Positions 8,135-15,678 are shown, counted from the stretch's first letter. The stretch is DNA of 64,000 nt from an uncultured Parabacteroides sp. (GCA_944325345.1 CALUZV010000003.1:111855-175854), one strand, 5' to 3'. The notes: generated from the sequence alone by a model not told the origin. A program made the numbers and translations.

Positions 8135-8536
8135 ATGGAACAGCGATTAGACACTTACTCCCGCTTCCCCTCCGGGATGCAGGAATACCTCTCCGCCTAC
8201 GGCTGGCACTTCTCGCGGAAGATGTGCGACTGGGCTGTCTCGCGGATGAAGACGAAGAACGGCGCGCTGGAGCCTCTCAGCCGCGAGGAGCTGGACGCGA
8301 CACTGAAGAAATACGGCATCAAGCTGGAGAACGACACGGCCTGCGACGCGCTTTATGTGGCGAACATGGCGAAGGCGGACTACTTCGGCCGCTCCATCTC
8401 GGACATGGCGCATCTCGCGCTTTTCGTCAAGGACTATCTGGACGACCCGGACGGATACCGGGGACTGCCCTTCACCCGCTTCTATGCTGACTGCATCGGG
8501 AGCGGCACGCCGATAATGTGGGAACAGATGCTATGA
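8135..8536 (+). CDS. Phage protein of unknown function
   Basis: 133 residues, predicted helical and soluble (MQEYLSAYGWHFSRKMCDWA, ISDMAHLALFVKDYLDDPDG). The ATG at 8135 was chosen because the in-frame ATG at 8063 lies in repeat sequence. It overlaps the HExxH protein downstream by an ATGA, so the two are likely made together. No family recognised. Confidence 0.6.
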   Translation: MEQRLDTYSRFPSGMQEYLSAYGWHFSRKMCDWAVSRMKTKNGALEPLSREELDATLKKYGIKLENDTACDALYVANMAKADYFGRSISDMAHLALFVKDYLDDPDGYRGLPFTRFYADCIGSGTPIMWEQML

Positions 8537-8949
8537 TACGTCAGGACATATACCTCGAACGCTATGACTGGCATGTGCGCATCTATTATGCCGCTACCAC
8601 TTATTGGGTGGAGCGTATTGTGCGCGACCTCTGCCTTATCGGTTGCCGTGGCTCGGACTTGGCGGAGGCTCGCCGCAACCTGTCTGCTGGCCGTCTGGAT
8701 ACGGGTCTCACGTATTCGAACTACCGGCGGCGGGCGACGGTGATGGTTATCGCCCTCACCAGCAGCCCCGCCGAGTTCTTCAACTCTTTAGAACACGAGA
8801 AGGGACATCTCTGCCGCCACATCTCCGGAGCCTGCCATCTCGACCCCTACGGCGAGGCGGCGCAATACCTCTCCGGGGAGGTGGGGCAGAAGATGTTCCC
8901 CGTTGCCCGCCGCTTCTTGTGCGAACATTGCAGGGAGGAGATGCTATGA
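8533..8949 (+). CDS. Zincin-like phage protein (HExxH)
   Basis: 138 residues starting at the ATG that overlaps the previous stop. The core has HEKGH in SLEHEKGHLCRHI, the HExxH zinc-binding pattern of metallopeptidases, followed about 17 residues later by a possible third-ligand Glu (YGEAAQYLSGE). Many small phage zincin-like proteins exist without a known substrate, so activity is inferred. It is coupled on both sides by ATGA overlaps. Confidence 0.6.
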   Translation: MIRQDIYLERYDWHVRIYYAATTYWVERIVRDLCLIGCRGSDLAEARRNLSAGRLDTGLTYSNYRRRATVMVIALTSSPAEFFNSLEHEKGHLCRHISGACHLDPYGEAAQYLSGEVGQKMFPVARRFLCEHCREEML

Positions 8950-9041
8950 GGAACAAGATAGATTGGTTGATAGAGATAGCCGATGACTTGCCCTATATGG
9001 ACTTTTGCAGGTGGGTGAGGGTGGTGTATTGGAATTTGTAG
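8946..9041 (+). CDS. 31-residue micro-protein
   Basis: Starts at an ATG overlapping the previous stop (ATGA) and reads MRNKIDWLIEIADD to a TAG at 9041. It is rich in aromatic residues. The translational coupling supports expression; no function can be assigned. Confidence 0.4.
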   Translation: MRNKIDWLIEIADDLPYMDFCRWVRVVYWNL

Positions 9042-9105
9042 GGAGGGTGCACCCTTTCTGGAAAAAGCATGCATACTTTTCTGAAAAAGGGTGCACTTTT
9101 TTTCT
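9042..9105. repeat. Modular hairpin repeat, family B
   Basis: Words GGGTGCACCCTTT, AAAGCATGCATACTTTT and GAAAAAGGGTGCACTTTTT are arranged so that the outer GGTGCACC units can pair around the GCATGC unit. Related copies occur at 10268-10335 and 34196-34262. Confidence 0.75.
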
Positions 9106-9114
9106 CCCTTTTTA

Positions 9115-9145
9115 TTTGCCATCCCCATCTTTTTGACTACTTTTG
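9115..9145 (+). promoter_or_regulatory. Consensus Bacteroidales promoter for the 9149 RNA
   Basis: TTTG at 9115-9118, a 19-nt spacer, then TACTTTTG at 9138-9145. This matches the TTTG-N19-TAnnTTTG consensus exactly and would start transcription at about 9150, at the 5' strand of the closing helix. Confidence 0.75.
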
Positions 9146-9148
9146 TTC

Positions 9149-9320
9149 TGCTCAAATTTATTCTCAGACTGATAAGCTTTGCCTTATTATTATTGTGCCT
9201 TTGCGAATGTGGAGGCACAATTATGATATTGCGGCTGCTACCCCCGTGTGGAGTGTCAATGCACCCACAGTCTGAGAAGATGTTGAGCAACGGGTCAGGG
9301 CAGCCGTTCTTTTTTTCTTG
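9149..9320 (+). ncRNA. Phage structured RNA, copy 1 (pseudoknot ending in U tract)
   Basis: P1 pairs 9149-9155 and 9161-9171 with 9268-9278 and 9283-9289 (18 bp). Inside, P2 is a perfect 9-bp hairpin (9192-9200 with 9213-9221) and P3 is 9247-9251 with 9265-9269. CGGCTGC (9232-9238) pairs with GCAGCCG (9300-9306), outside P1, forming a pseudoknot whose 3' strand is followed by TTCTTTTTTTCTT. A copy at 23064-23235 has the same order, near-identical length and the same core (TACCCCCGTG). The pseudoknot and P3 stems differ between copies by compensatory changes, strong evidence for the fold. It has its own promoter and apparent terminator, so it is likely a free small RNA rather than a leader. 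Function unknown. Confidence 0.75.
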
Positions 9321-9341
9321 CCCTCTTAAACATTATATAAT

Positions 9342-9692
9342 ATGAAACCATCACTCTCGCTCAACCAAGTCCTCACCGCCGGCATCCTCTACCGTCTGCG
9401 CTACGAGTTTGCTGCCCACGAAGGTCTGATGCTTAATAGCTTCAACGAAGACCATCCCGAAATGCAAGTGTTCAATATGTGCGAAGGGTTTCGACAAATC
9501 ATGGATTATGCCCTCGAAGCCGTTGATTACCTTACGGAACATGAACTGAAAACCTACGAAGACATCCGCGCTTTCGCCGAAAACTTCCCTGACCCGGTGC
9601 GCAACGTCGCCATCACGGAGGCCCTCGGCTATGCGCTCTCCGACGGGTGGCAGGAGAAAACCGGGGCAATATCGGAACAAAGAACAACATAA
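9342..9692 (+). CDS. Small phage protein of unknown function
   Basis: 116 residues starting 18 nt after the U tract of the structured RNA. Largely helical and acidic (MCEGFRQIMDYALEAVDYL, YEDIRAFAENFPD). No motif or family recognised. Its position right after copy 1 parallels the antirepressor behind copy 2, which may mean read-through control, though the two proteins are unrelated. Confidence 0.6.
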   Translation: MKPSLSLNQVLTAGILYRLRYEFAAHEGLMLNSFNEDHPEMQVFNMCEGFRQIMDYALEAVDYLTEHELKTYEDIRAFAENFPDPVRNVAITEALGYALSDGWQEKTGAISEQRTT

Positions 9693-9748
9693 GTCCATAT
9701 AAACCAACACATACGCATTCAGTCTAACTTCACTATATTCCCCCGCCG

Positions 9749-9756
9749 TACCTTTG
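9749..9756 (+). promoter_or_regulatory. Bacteroidales promoter -7 box
   Basis: TACCTTTG fits TAnnTTTG and lies 65 nt upstream of the HU-like gene. The -33 region is poor. Confidence 0.5.
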
Positions 9757-9820
9757 TCCCCGCAATGGAACAACGCCGGGAACGTCTCCCGCGCGTCTAT
9801 CCTCCATCGCCCGCTCAACA

Positions 9821-10270
9821 ATGGCACAGAAGTACAAGCTGATTGAGAGGCGGAACCTGGGCAAGGATTCCGAGGATAATCCCCGCAAGTTCTACGCCCA
9901 GGCGGTCAATAACGGCTATGTGGCCTTCGACGAGCTTTGCTCCGAGATTGCCGAAGCCTGTACGCTGACCTCCGCCGACGTCAAGGCCGTGCTCGACCGC
10001 ATGAACTATTGCCTTGACAAGCACCTCCGCGCCGGGCGTATCGTCCAATTCGGGGAAATCGGTAACTTTCGCCTCGCCTTGGGTTCGACGGGAAGCTTGA
10101 CGGAAGACGAATTCCACGTCTCCCAGATCAAGACCCCGCGCATCGTCTTCACCCCGGGCGCGAAGCTCCGCACCACCCGCGAACTGACAACCTTCGAGAA
10201 GGAACAGTCCGACGACGCGGAAACGGAAACGCCGGACGACGACGAACAAGACGGCCCGGTAGTGCAATAA
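9821..10270 (+). CDS. HU-like DNA-binding protein
   Basis: 149 residues of the Bacteroidetes HU-like type. The start (KYKLIERRNLG) and the core (FYAQAVNNGYVAFDELC; LTSADVKAVLDRMNYCLDKH; GRIVQFGEIGNFRLALGS) match the HU/IHF fold with its DNA-clasping beta arm, followed by an acidic disordered tail (about 125-149). It would bend or compact phage or host DNA. A TAnnTTTG box lies upstream and a family B hairpin repeat directly follows the stop codon. Confidence 0.8.
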   Translation: MAQKYKLIERRNLGKDSEDNPRKFYAQAVNNGYVAFDELCSEIAEACTLTSADVKAVLDRMNYCLDKHLRAGRIVQFGEIGNFRLALGSTGSLTEDEFHVSQIKTPRIVFTPGAKLRTTRELTTFEKEQSDDAETETPDDDEQDGPVVQ

Positions 10271-10335
10271 AAAAGCATACATGCTTTTTCCGAAAAGGGT
10301 GCATCCTTTTTCTGAAAAGCATGTATGCTCTTTCA
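10268..10335. repeat. Modular hairpin repeat, family B
   Basis: AAGCATACATGCTTTTT, then AAAAGGGTGCATCCTTTTT, then AAAAGCATGTATGCTCTTT: two ATGC-type arms enclose a GGTGCATCC unit, the reverse order to the 34196 copy. The ATG at 10321 lies in the repeat, so I start the next gene at 10351. Confidence 0.75.
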
Positions 10336-10350
10336 AAACAAGAAAAACGT

Positions 10351-10599
10351 ATGAGAACCGTAACGAACATATCCCGCGACGAACAGCCCTTCCGCATCCG
10401 TGCCTACGGCTTGCAGGAACTCGCCATGCTCTACTTTCCCAACTCCGCGCCCCGCTCGGCCAGCGCGCAGCTGAAGCGGTGGATTATGCGCAATCCCGTG
10501 TTGCTCTCCCGTCTCCTCGAGGCCGGGTACTACCATGGGCAGCGGATACTTACGCCAAGGCAGGTGAGGGTGGTGGTGGAAGAACTGGATGCGCCGTAG
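10351..10599 (+). CDS. DUF4248-like phage protein
   Basis: 82 residues matching the Bacteroidales DUF4248 pattern: FRIRAYGLQELAMLYFPN, then ASAQLKRWIMRNPVLLSRL, and a C-terminal TPRQVRVVVEEL. The layout resembles a small winged or helix-turn-helix DNA-binding protein. Function is unknown; members are usual beside HU-like genes in Bacteroidales mobile elements, as here. Confidence 0.7.
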   Translation: MRTVTNISRDEQPFRIRAYGLQELAMLYFPNSAPRSASAQLKRWIMRNPVLLSRLLEAGYYHGQRILTPRQVRVVVEELDAP

Positions 10600-10664
10600 A
10601 GAAGATTTTTCGATTTTATGCTTTACAACATAGAAGTAAAATACCGCATTTACCCAAAAATGTA

Positions 10665-10672
10665 TATCTTTG
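10665..10672 (+). promoter_or_regulatory. Promoter -7 box of the TIGR04255-like cassette
   Basis: TATCTTTG fits TAnnTTTG, 18 nt before the ATG at 10691. It indicates that the cassette has its own promoter and is not merely read through from the phage late genes. Confidence 0.6.
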
Positions 10673-10690
10673 CACCCAAAAATAAATACT

Positions 10691-11443
10691 ATGCAATATC
10701 CTTTTAAACAGATGCCTCACATTGTTTATGCCAATACTTTTCTCCAAAACGTGTTGGTTGAATGGACTTATTGTTCTGAAATTAAGGATATTGATACAGA
10801 AAAAACAAATAATTTCTTATTGAAAAAATTTAATTTGAGGTTAAATCCTGTAGAGGTTCACTTACCGATAAATATATCCTCTAAGACGCAACCTATAAAG
10901 TTGTCTTTTGGAGAAAAAATTTTTAAGTTGAACATCAAAGTCAGTGCTTATAGAGGATTTGCCTCATTACACTCTTTTGTAACCTTTGGTGAAGAGTTTA
11001 TGAATCTAATGCAAGTTAATGAAGTACAAAGACTTGCGATTAGAAAAATAAATGCGTGGCCTTACAAAAATGTAAGAGGCGTGAATACCCCTAAAGAAAT
11101 TATTTTGAAAAAAATATTTTCAAAAGAGTTATTAGAAGGGATAGACTTACATCCTTCTGGTAATGCATCCCCTATCTTTTGGAATAAAGAGTTCAGAAAT
11201 ACAAGCAATAAGGAGAAAGTTGATGTTAAGTTTGGGTCTTTATTGTCTGAAGCAAATTTATTGAGTGATTTATCGAATGATATAATAATACTTGATACTC
11301 TTGTCGAGCGTAATGTGAATTTAGAAACGAATTTCATCTTGAATACTCTTGATCAGATGAATCAAGTATTATTCGATGTTTTTCATTGGAGTGTAACACC
11401 TTCAATCATAGACATAATGAAGGGAGATATGCAAGATGAATGA
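10691..11443 (+). CDS. TIGR04255-like protein
   Basis: 250 residues; the ATG at 10691 is used because 10670 is a TTG inside the promoter. It resembles the TIGR04255 family: an N-terminal strand LQNVLVEWTY, a central VQRLAIRKINAW (the family's R-G-L-R-Y-I-N type motif) and a C-terminal helix DQMNQVLFDVFHW. The family is widespread and sporadic, with no settled function. It is AT-rich, begins a three-gene unit with 8-nt overlaps, and lies beside the lysogeny block, a usual place for accessory cargo genes. A defence or exclusion role is conjecture. Confidence 0.6.
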   Translation: MQYPFKQMPHIVYANTFLQNVLVEWTYCSEIKDIDTEKTNNFLLKKFNLRLNPVEVHLPINISSKTQPIKLSFGEKIFKLNIKVSAYRGFASLHSFVTFGEEFMNLMQVNEVQRLAIRKINAWPYKNVRGVNTPKEIILKKIFSKELLEGIDLHPSGNASPIFWNKEFRNTSNKEKVDVKFGSLLSEANLLSDLSNDIIILDTLVERNVNLETNFILNTLDQMNQVLFDVFHWSVTPSIIDIMKGDMQDE

Positions 11444-12035
11444 TTTTGAATTGATACCTCAAGATTATATCTTTTATGAAGAGGGAAAATATTCTTTTCA
11501 TGCGAATGAGATTAAAGTGGGCAAGTTTAGCTGTAAGGTCATTCTTGTTCTTTCTTGTACTGCATTATCTAGTATAATTCTTCCTGAAGTAAATGATTTT
11601 ACATTAGATAAAAGTTTCAAAAGTACTGAATATTTTGAATCTAAATCTTTTATTTCTTATTTAGAGTCTCGGCCAAACAGAGATTCTGTGGAAAATCAGT
11701 TGTCTAAAATCAAATCCTATCCCGAAGATTGGTGGAGTAAATATGATGCCGATAAACCAGAATCTAATGTATTCGATAACGTAAAGAATATTCTCGATTT
11801 TAATAGCAATGACAAATTGCTCGAAGACGTAGAGGTTTTACCTAAAAGGAATGCTACTATTTTGCTCGAATGGGATAATGCCTCATTTATGTGTTCGCTA
11901 AATATTGGCGAAAAGGAATTTTCTTATTCAATTCTCCCCAATAATTCAAACCCTTTGACAGGTTTGCATTCTATTGATGACAGAGAGGAAATTGCTATAT
12001 TCTACCATCGACTTGAATCTTTTATAAATGTCTAA
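11436..12035 (+). CDS. Unknown protein, second gene of TIGR04255-like cassette
   Basis: 199 residues, overlapping the preceding gene by 8 nt. No known domain recognised. It is soluble and acidic, with a short hydrophobic stretch (KVILVLSCTALSSIILP, about 33-50), a Trp-rich middle (SYPEDWWSKYDADKP) and a beta-rich end (ATILLEWDNASFMCSLNIG). Tight overlap on both sides suggests the three proteins act together. Confidence 0.6.
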   Translation: MNDFELIPQDYIFYEEGKYSFHANEIKVGKFSCKVILVLSCTALSSIILPEVNDFTLDKSFKSTEYFESKSFISYLESRPNRDSVENQLSKIKSYPEDWWSKYDADKPESNVFDNVKNILDFNSNDKLLEDVEVLPKRNATILLEWDNASFMCSLNIGEKEFSYSILPNNSNPLTGLHSIDDREEIAIFYHRLESFINV

Positions 12036-12489
12036 TAGCGAAATAGATAAGCGATATACTATTGGGGATGATGAAGAATTATTACGTCTTCTTTCATTTC
12101 CAAGTTGTTTTAAGAAAAACGGCAAGTTGGCAACTGAAGCTTTCTCCCTTTATCGGGAGAAAGAAACTTATGTGTCTCTCAATAGATTATGCTATTCGTC
12201 ATACGAAGAAGCTATAACGCTTGGGGGAAAAATAAAAGTATGGAAAACTAAGGAAGATGAATTTTGTGGGTATGCTCAATTAAATGCAAAAGGAATAAGA
12301 GATGTTTCCCTCACTCATATCCGATTGGATTCAAAGTATCGTGAAAACTTTAAAGGGCACGCTGGCATTTCATATATTTGCGACACAGGCAAACCTTATG
12401 TTAATCATAAAGGTAGTGTAGAACCTGAATGGATTTTGCTGTTGCAGCAGAAACTGTGTAAAATTTCCAAAGTTGTACGAACAAAATAA
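12028..12489 (+). CDS. Unknown protein, third gene of TIGR04255-like cassette
   Basis: 153 residues, overlapping the previous gene by 8 nt. Helical N-terminus (DDEELLRLLSFPSCFKKNG), then an alternating region with GGKIKVWKTKEDEFCGYAQL and a His/Tyr-containing stretch (FKGHAGISYICDTGK). I recognise no catalytic motif. It ends the AT-rich cassette; the next genes are on the opposite strand. Confidence 0.6.
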   Translation: MSNSEIDKRYTIGDDEELLRLLSFPSCFKKNGKLATEAFSLYREKETYVSLNRLCYSSYEEAITLGGKIKVWKTKEDEFCGYAQLNAKGIRDVSLTHIRLDSKYRENFKGHAGISYICDTGKPYVNHKGSVEPEWILLLQQKLCKISKVVRTK

Positions 12490-12569
12490 CTTAATCAGTC
12501 TTTCCAACGCTTATAATAGATTCACGATTTCATCCGCGCGCTGTATATAGCATCCATGACCTTCTTTTT

Positions 12570-12755
12570 TCACTTCCCCACGTACTTGTCGGTCTTCCAG
12601 TCGCGCATCAAAAGCTCCTGGCCCCATTTGTCTATTATCATTTCGGGGCTGTTCCCCACAGTCTCATACCTCCCATTCAGCACATAGAGATACAGGAGGA
12701 ACAATAGGATAGCCATGAAGATGGACTTGATTAGGCGGTAGGTATTTTCGTTCAT
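12570..12755 (-). CDS. Small single-TM protein
   Basis: 61 residues with one hydrophobic segment (SIFMAILLFLLYLYVLN, about 10-27) and a short charged C-terminal part. Last gene of the minus-strand lysogeny block, 7 nt after the lipoprotein gene. Probably inner-membrane; function unknown, perhaps superinfection exclusion by analogy with other repressor-linked membrane genes. Confidence 0.5.
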   Translation of the reverse strand: MNENTYRLIKSIFMAILLFLLYLYVLNGRYETVGNSPEMIIDKWGQELLMRDWKTDKYVGK

Positions 12756-12762
12756 TGCTTCG

Positions 12763-13155
12763 TTATTTTTGTTTATTGAAGACCATTTCGCTATCGTCGT
12801 CTTGATACAAAATCAATTTATCATCGACAAGAAGGCAAGTATGAGAAGATTTGTTTGTTGCTAAATATACATGAGGATAATCTACGGTATAACTTCCTAT
12901 CTCCTCCTCATTGACATCTTCAATAGGGAAATATGGATTTTCTTCAAATCCTTCTGTCGTTAAAGTCATTTTGTATGTAGCTTCAGAAAACTGCAATACA
13001 TAAGTTATATCTGCATTAAAATATTCATTATGAGTATAAAAAAGCCACGTAGTACCTTCCAACAAGTCATTACCTTTCTCGTCATCGTCTTTGGAGCATC
13101 CTGTAAATACAAACAGCGGCAGAAGTACTGCCATAATAAAGAAAATCTTTTTCAT
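12763..13155 (-). CDS. Surface lipoprotein in lysogeny block
   Basis: 130 residues. A type II signal peptide ends at Cys20 (FVFTGC) and is followed by SKDDDEKG, the acidic stretch after the lipid Cys that serves as a surface-export signal in Bacteroidetes. The mature part is small and beta-rich (TWLFYTHNEYF, YKMTLTTEGF, VYLATNKSSHTCLLV), consistent with a compact lipocalin-like or beta-sandwich fold. A lysogenically expressed outer-surface lipoprotein next to the repressor is a good candidate for blocking superinfecting phage, but that is inference. Confidence 0.65.
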   Translation of the reverse strand: MKKIFFIMAVLLPLFVFTGCSKDDDEKGNDLLEGTTWLFYTHNEYFNADITYVLQFSEATYKMTLTTEGFEENPYFPIEDVNEEEIGSYTVDYPHVYLATNKSSHTCLLVDDKLILYQDDDSEMVFNKQK

Positions 13156-13241
13156 GATTGATATTTGTTTAGTATTAATAATATCGTAGTAAAAATATCA
13201 TCTACCCTCGAACTTGTGCAATATATAATGCAGTATCCTTC

Positions 13242-13721
13242 TTATGAATCCTTTTTTCCAAATAAATATCCTAAGGCCAATGTTAATAGTGGTGCAACAG
13301 CATTCCATAATGATTCTATTATTTCTATAGCTGTTTTATATTCAATCTTATTGCTAGTCTCGGAATCATAAGTCTTATTAAAAATACAAGAAGAAATAAA
13401 AACAAGAAAAAAGACTAAAATTAATATAAATAACCCAGAAACATTTAGTGGTAATATGTATTCATGTCCAAAAATCTTGCCGAGGCATCCTAATTTCTTA
13501 TCTAACAATTGCTTTTCGTAATTATATTTTTTATCCATCATCGTCTCTTCATGAGTGTAATCTAAACTTTTTGATGGAATAGGAGAAGCTGCAGTTAGGC
13601 TGGGATTTATATCAATTCTCGTATTGTCTTGATTTGGCCCTTCGCTTCTGATAGGAACATCATTGATATTTGTTTTGTTTACATTAGATGTAATAGAAGA
13701 ATCTATATTTTCATTATTCAT
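13242..13721 (-). CDS. Membrane protein with two TM segments in lysogeny block
   Basis: 159 residues. The first 60 are polar, Asn/Ser-rich and probably disordered; about 60-85 are charged; then a hydrophobic segment (GLFILILVFFLVFISSCIF), a short loop and a second one (ESLWNAVAPLLTLALGYLFG). The layout (polar N-terminus, helix, two TM near the end) resembles the 127-residue partner of the Panacea protein at 22542. It is separated by 8 nt from the gene before it. Possible effector of an abortive or exclusion system; unproven. Confidence 0.55.
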   Translation of the reverse strand: MNNENIDSSITSNVNKTNINDVPIRSEGPNQDNTRIDINPSLTAASPIPSKSLDYTHEETMMDKKYNYEKQLLDKKLGCLGKIFGHEYILPLNVSGLFILILVFFLVFISSCIFNKTYDSETSNKIEYKTAIEIIESLWNAVAPLLTLALGYLFGKKDS

Positions 13722-13729
13722 AATAGTAA

Positions 13730-14080
13730 TTATTTGCGTTTATACCAAGAATGAAATAAAATGACATTTGAACTTCCAACAAAAGTTGTTCTAAATTTCA
13801 CATATAAATCTTTGCCTTTTAATGTACCAACTCTGTATAAATCAGTATTTCCTATACAATCTCCTTTATTGAAATTATAACATCGGATAAGAAGACTAGA
13901 ATCCCCTGTTTTTTCTGTTTCAAAAAAGGGTTCTTTATCTTCTTTTTTATCAAATTGGAATGCAAAAGATAACACAGGTTGTTCTTCTCCAATTTCTATA
14001 GTGCATCCTTCCGAAATATCTAATATTACTGATCCGGATTCAACTATATCATACTCATTTGTATTATATTTCAGTGCCAT
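13730..14080 (-). CDS. Small beta-rich protein, unknown
   Basis: 116 residues, beta-rich, no signal peptide (GSVILDISEGCTIEIGE, PVLSFAFQF, SSNVILFHSWYKRK). Transcribed just before the two-TM protein (8-nt gap), so the pair may act together, with this soluble protein as possible sensor or regulator. No confident family. Confidence 0.55.
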   Translation of the reverse strand: MALKYNTNEYDIVESGSVILDISEGCTIEIGEEQPVLSFAFQFDKKEDKEPFFETEKTGDSSLLIRCYNFNKGDCIGNTDLYRVGTLKGKDLYVKFRTTFVGSSNVILFHSWYKRK

Positions 14081-14097
14081 TTTATATTTATAATCTA

Positions 14098-14346
14098 TTA
14101 TTTACTATCTAAAAGATGACCATTTCTATCTATAAACGAGGTTCCTCGTATTAAAGAAAAAGTATTTAAATTGCCCAAAGCACTATACGTTATCTCCCCT
14201 CGTTGCTCTAATAGTTCATTAACTTCACACTTTTTCTCCCAGTTCAAAGTTTCATAATCCTCATCTATTGGAAATCTATTCAGAAATCCACCTTGCAGCC
14301 TTGCAGCCTCAATGATTTGTGCTGCAATTTCTTTTGTTGTCTTCAT
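14098..14346 (-). CDS. Small unknown protein behind the repressor
   Basis: 82 residues: a helical N-terminus (KEIAAQIIEAARLQGGFL) and a Trp/Asn-rich C-terminal half (ITYSALGNLNTFSLIRG). Its start lies 1 nt beyond the repressor stop, so the two are cotranscribed. No family recognised. Confidence 0.5.
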   Translation of the reverse strand: MKTTKEIAAQIIEAARLQGGFLNRFPIDEDYETLNWEKKCEVNELLEQRGEITYSALGNLNTFSLIRGTSFIDRNGHLLDSK

Positions 14347-14347
14347 A

Positions 14348-14698
14348 CTATTCTTTATCTAATATTTCTATTTTATTCTCTCCGAAGACAAATCGGAACA
14401 CTTTATCTTGCCTCTCTGCACCTATCTCTATACTTAAAGTGGCCTTTATCTCTTCACTCTTTGCGTAATCTTTCTTATTACATAACTCATCGCTTTGAAA
14501 ATAATCAAAAAGATTACAGCCTAGCACTTCACTTATTCTGCATAGCAGATCGGAGTCTAGACTATTCTTGGTGAATACTGTCTTTTCTATGTTCTGCCTT
14601 TGAATATTAAGACTTTGCGCAAAAGAGGACTTTGTGATATTTTTTTCTTTCACCTTTTGCCTGATAATTTCTCCGATATGTACTCTATTGATTTTCAT
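14348..14698 (-). CDS. XRE-family phage repressor
   Basis: 116 residues. N-terminal helix-turn-helix (about 8-60: IGEIIRQKVKEKNITKSSFA, then IQRQNIEKTVF) of the XRE/Cro type; the C-terminal 50 residues are a short dimerisation-like region. It reads leftward from the divergent control region and precedes four lysogeny genes, so it is the likely maintenance repressor. No S24 peptidase domain is present, so RecA-driven self-cleavage is unlikely; the antirepressor at 23242 may provide induction instead. Confidence 0.75.
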   Translation of the reverse strand: MKINRVHIGEIIRQKVKEKNITKSSFAQSLNIQRQNIEKTVFTKNSLDSDLLCRISEVLGCNLFDYFQSDELCNKKDYAKSEEIKATLSIEIGAERQDKVFRFVFGENKIEILDKE

Positions 14699-14734
14699 AT
14701 ATTTAAAATTACAAATAATACTCCTTACAAGAAT

Positions 14735-14820
14735 AAGATTATGTAATATATCAAAAGTTAAATAAGTATAATATAGTAATAATTCGTATTACACATGTAA
14801 TCTTTTGCATTACATTTGCA
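14735..14820. promoter_or_regulatory. Divergent operator and rightward promoter
   Basis: The 176-nt gap between repressor and Cro-like gene carries ATTACA/TGTAAT half-sites: TGTAAT 14742-14747, the inverted pair ATTACA 14788-14793 and TGTAAT 14796-14801, and ATTACA 14809-14814. The last overlaps TACATTTG (14811-14818), a TAnnTTTG -7 box for the rightward genes. Binding there would shut the early promoter; the binding protein is presumably the XRE repressor. Confidence 0.65.
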
Positions 14821-14874
14821 CCATAAAGTTACAAAGAAAACTTTACAGACTATACAAACAGAGTAAAATAAAGC

Positions 14875-15114
14875 ATGAACAGAAAAGACAATACGCAATA
14901 TAACTTGAAGGAGAACCTGAAGGCACTCCGGAACCTACTCCCGACAGGCTACATCAAGATACTGGCCGAGGAGTTCGGAGTAACAGCAATGACGGTCAGC
15001 AATGCCTTGCAGTTCAAGACGCGCCGGTTCGACATCATTGAGGGTGCAATCCGGCTGGCGGAGAAGAACAGGGAGATTGCAATGAAGTTGGATGAAGTAG
15101 TACACATTAAATAA
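14875..15114 (+). CDS. Cro-like small DNA-binding protein
   Basis: 79 residues, first gene to the right of the divergent operator. A helix-turn-helix is visible at about 25-50 (YIKILAEEFGVTAMTVSNAL), with a short helical tail. By position it is the lytic counterpart of the repressor. GC-richer than the repressor side. Confidence 0.65.
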   Translation: MNRKDNTQYNLKENLKALRNLLPTGYIKILAEEFGVTAMTVSNALQFKTRRFDIIEGAIRLAEKNREIAMKLDEVVHIK

Positions 15115-15132
15115 ATATAGGAGGACACAGAT

Positions 15133-15624
15133 ATGTTGGAGATAAAGATTCATACGATGAACGAAGGTCGCATATTAGATAGAGACTATACGGCAGACAT
15201 CTCATTTTCCAGGGATAAAGTTGGCTACGACCTTTTAGCTAAAGACCTCTTTGCCTATTCTTTGATAGAAAGCAGGGTCGTTAAAATGATTGACGAGGTT
15301 AATGCTCTAATGAACGAGCATTATGAAGAATTTATGAGTATGGATCTCAATCCACGTTATTACATAGGCTCCAATAAATATGAAGTAGTAAAATTCTATT
15401 CTGCTGATTTGAAGCATTGCGATCCGCACTTCTTTTTTAGAAATGCAGAGTCTGCACTATTAGCAAGTGGACTTTTCCGTTCAATTACGAAAACATTGAA
15501 TGATTTAGACTTTGACTATGGGCTTTCCACAGCCTGTATAGAAAGATTCCGAGAAAAATTCGCAAGAGAAATTACTGCCCTTTTTTTGAATCTTATTAAA
15601 GAGGAATTGGATAAAACGGAATGA
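15133..15624 (+). CDS. Early phage protein, unknown
   Basis: 163 residues behind a good ribosome-binding site (AGGAGG, 8 nt before the ATG). Beta-strand start (LEIKIHTMNEG), then mostly helical with aromatic residues (YDLLAKDLFAYSLIESRVV). AT-rich. No family recognised; second gene of the rightward early operon. Confidence 0.6.
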   Translation: MLEIKIHTMNEGRILDRDYTADISFSRDKVGYDLLAKDLFAYSLIESRVVKMIDEVNALMNEHYEEFMSMDLNPRYYIGSNKYEVVKFYSADLKHCDPHFFFRNAESALLASGLFRSITKTLNDLDFDYGLSTACIERFREKFAREITALFLNLIKEELDKTE

Positions 15625-15678
15625 ATATAGGAGGATATAAACGACACCGACAACATTAAAAACTAATAGCACACGACC

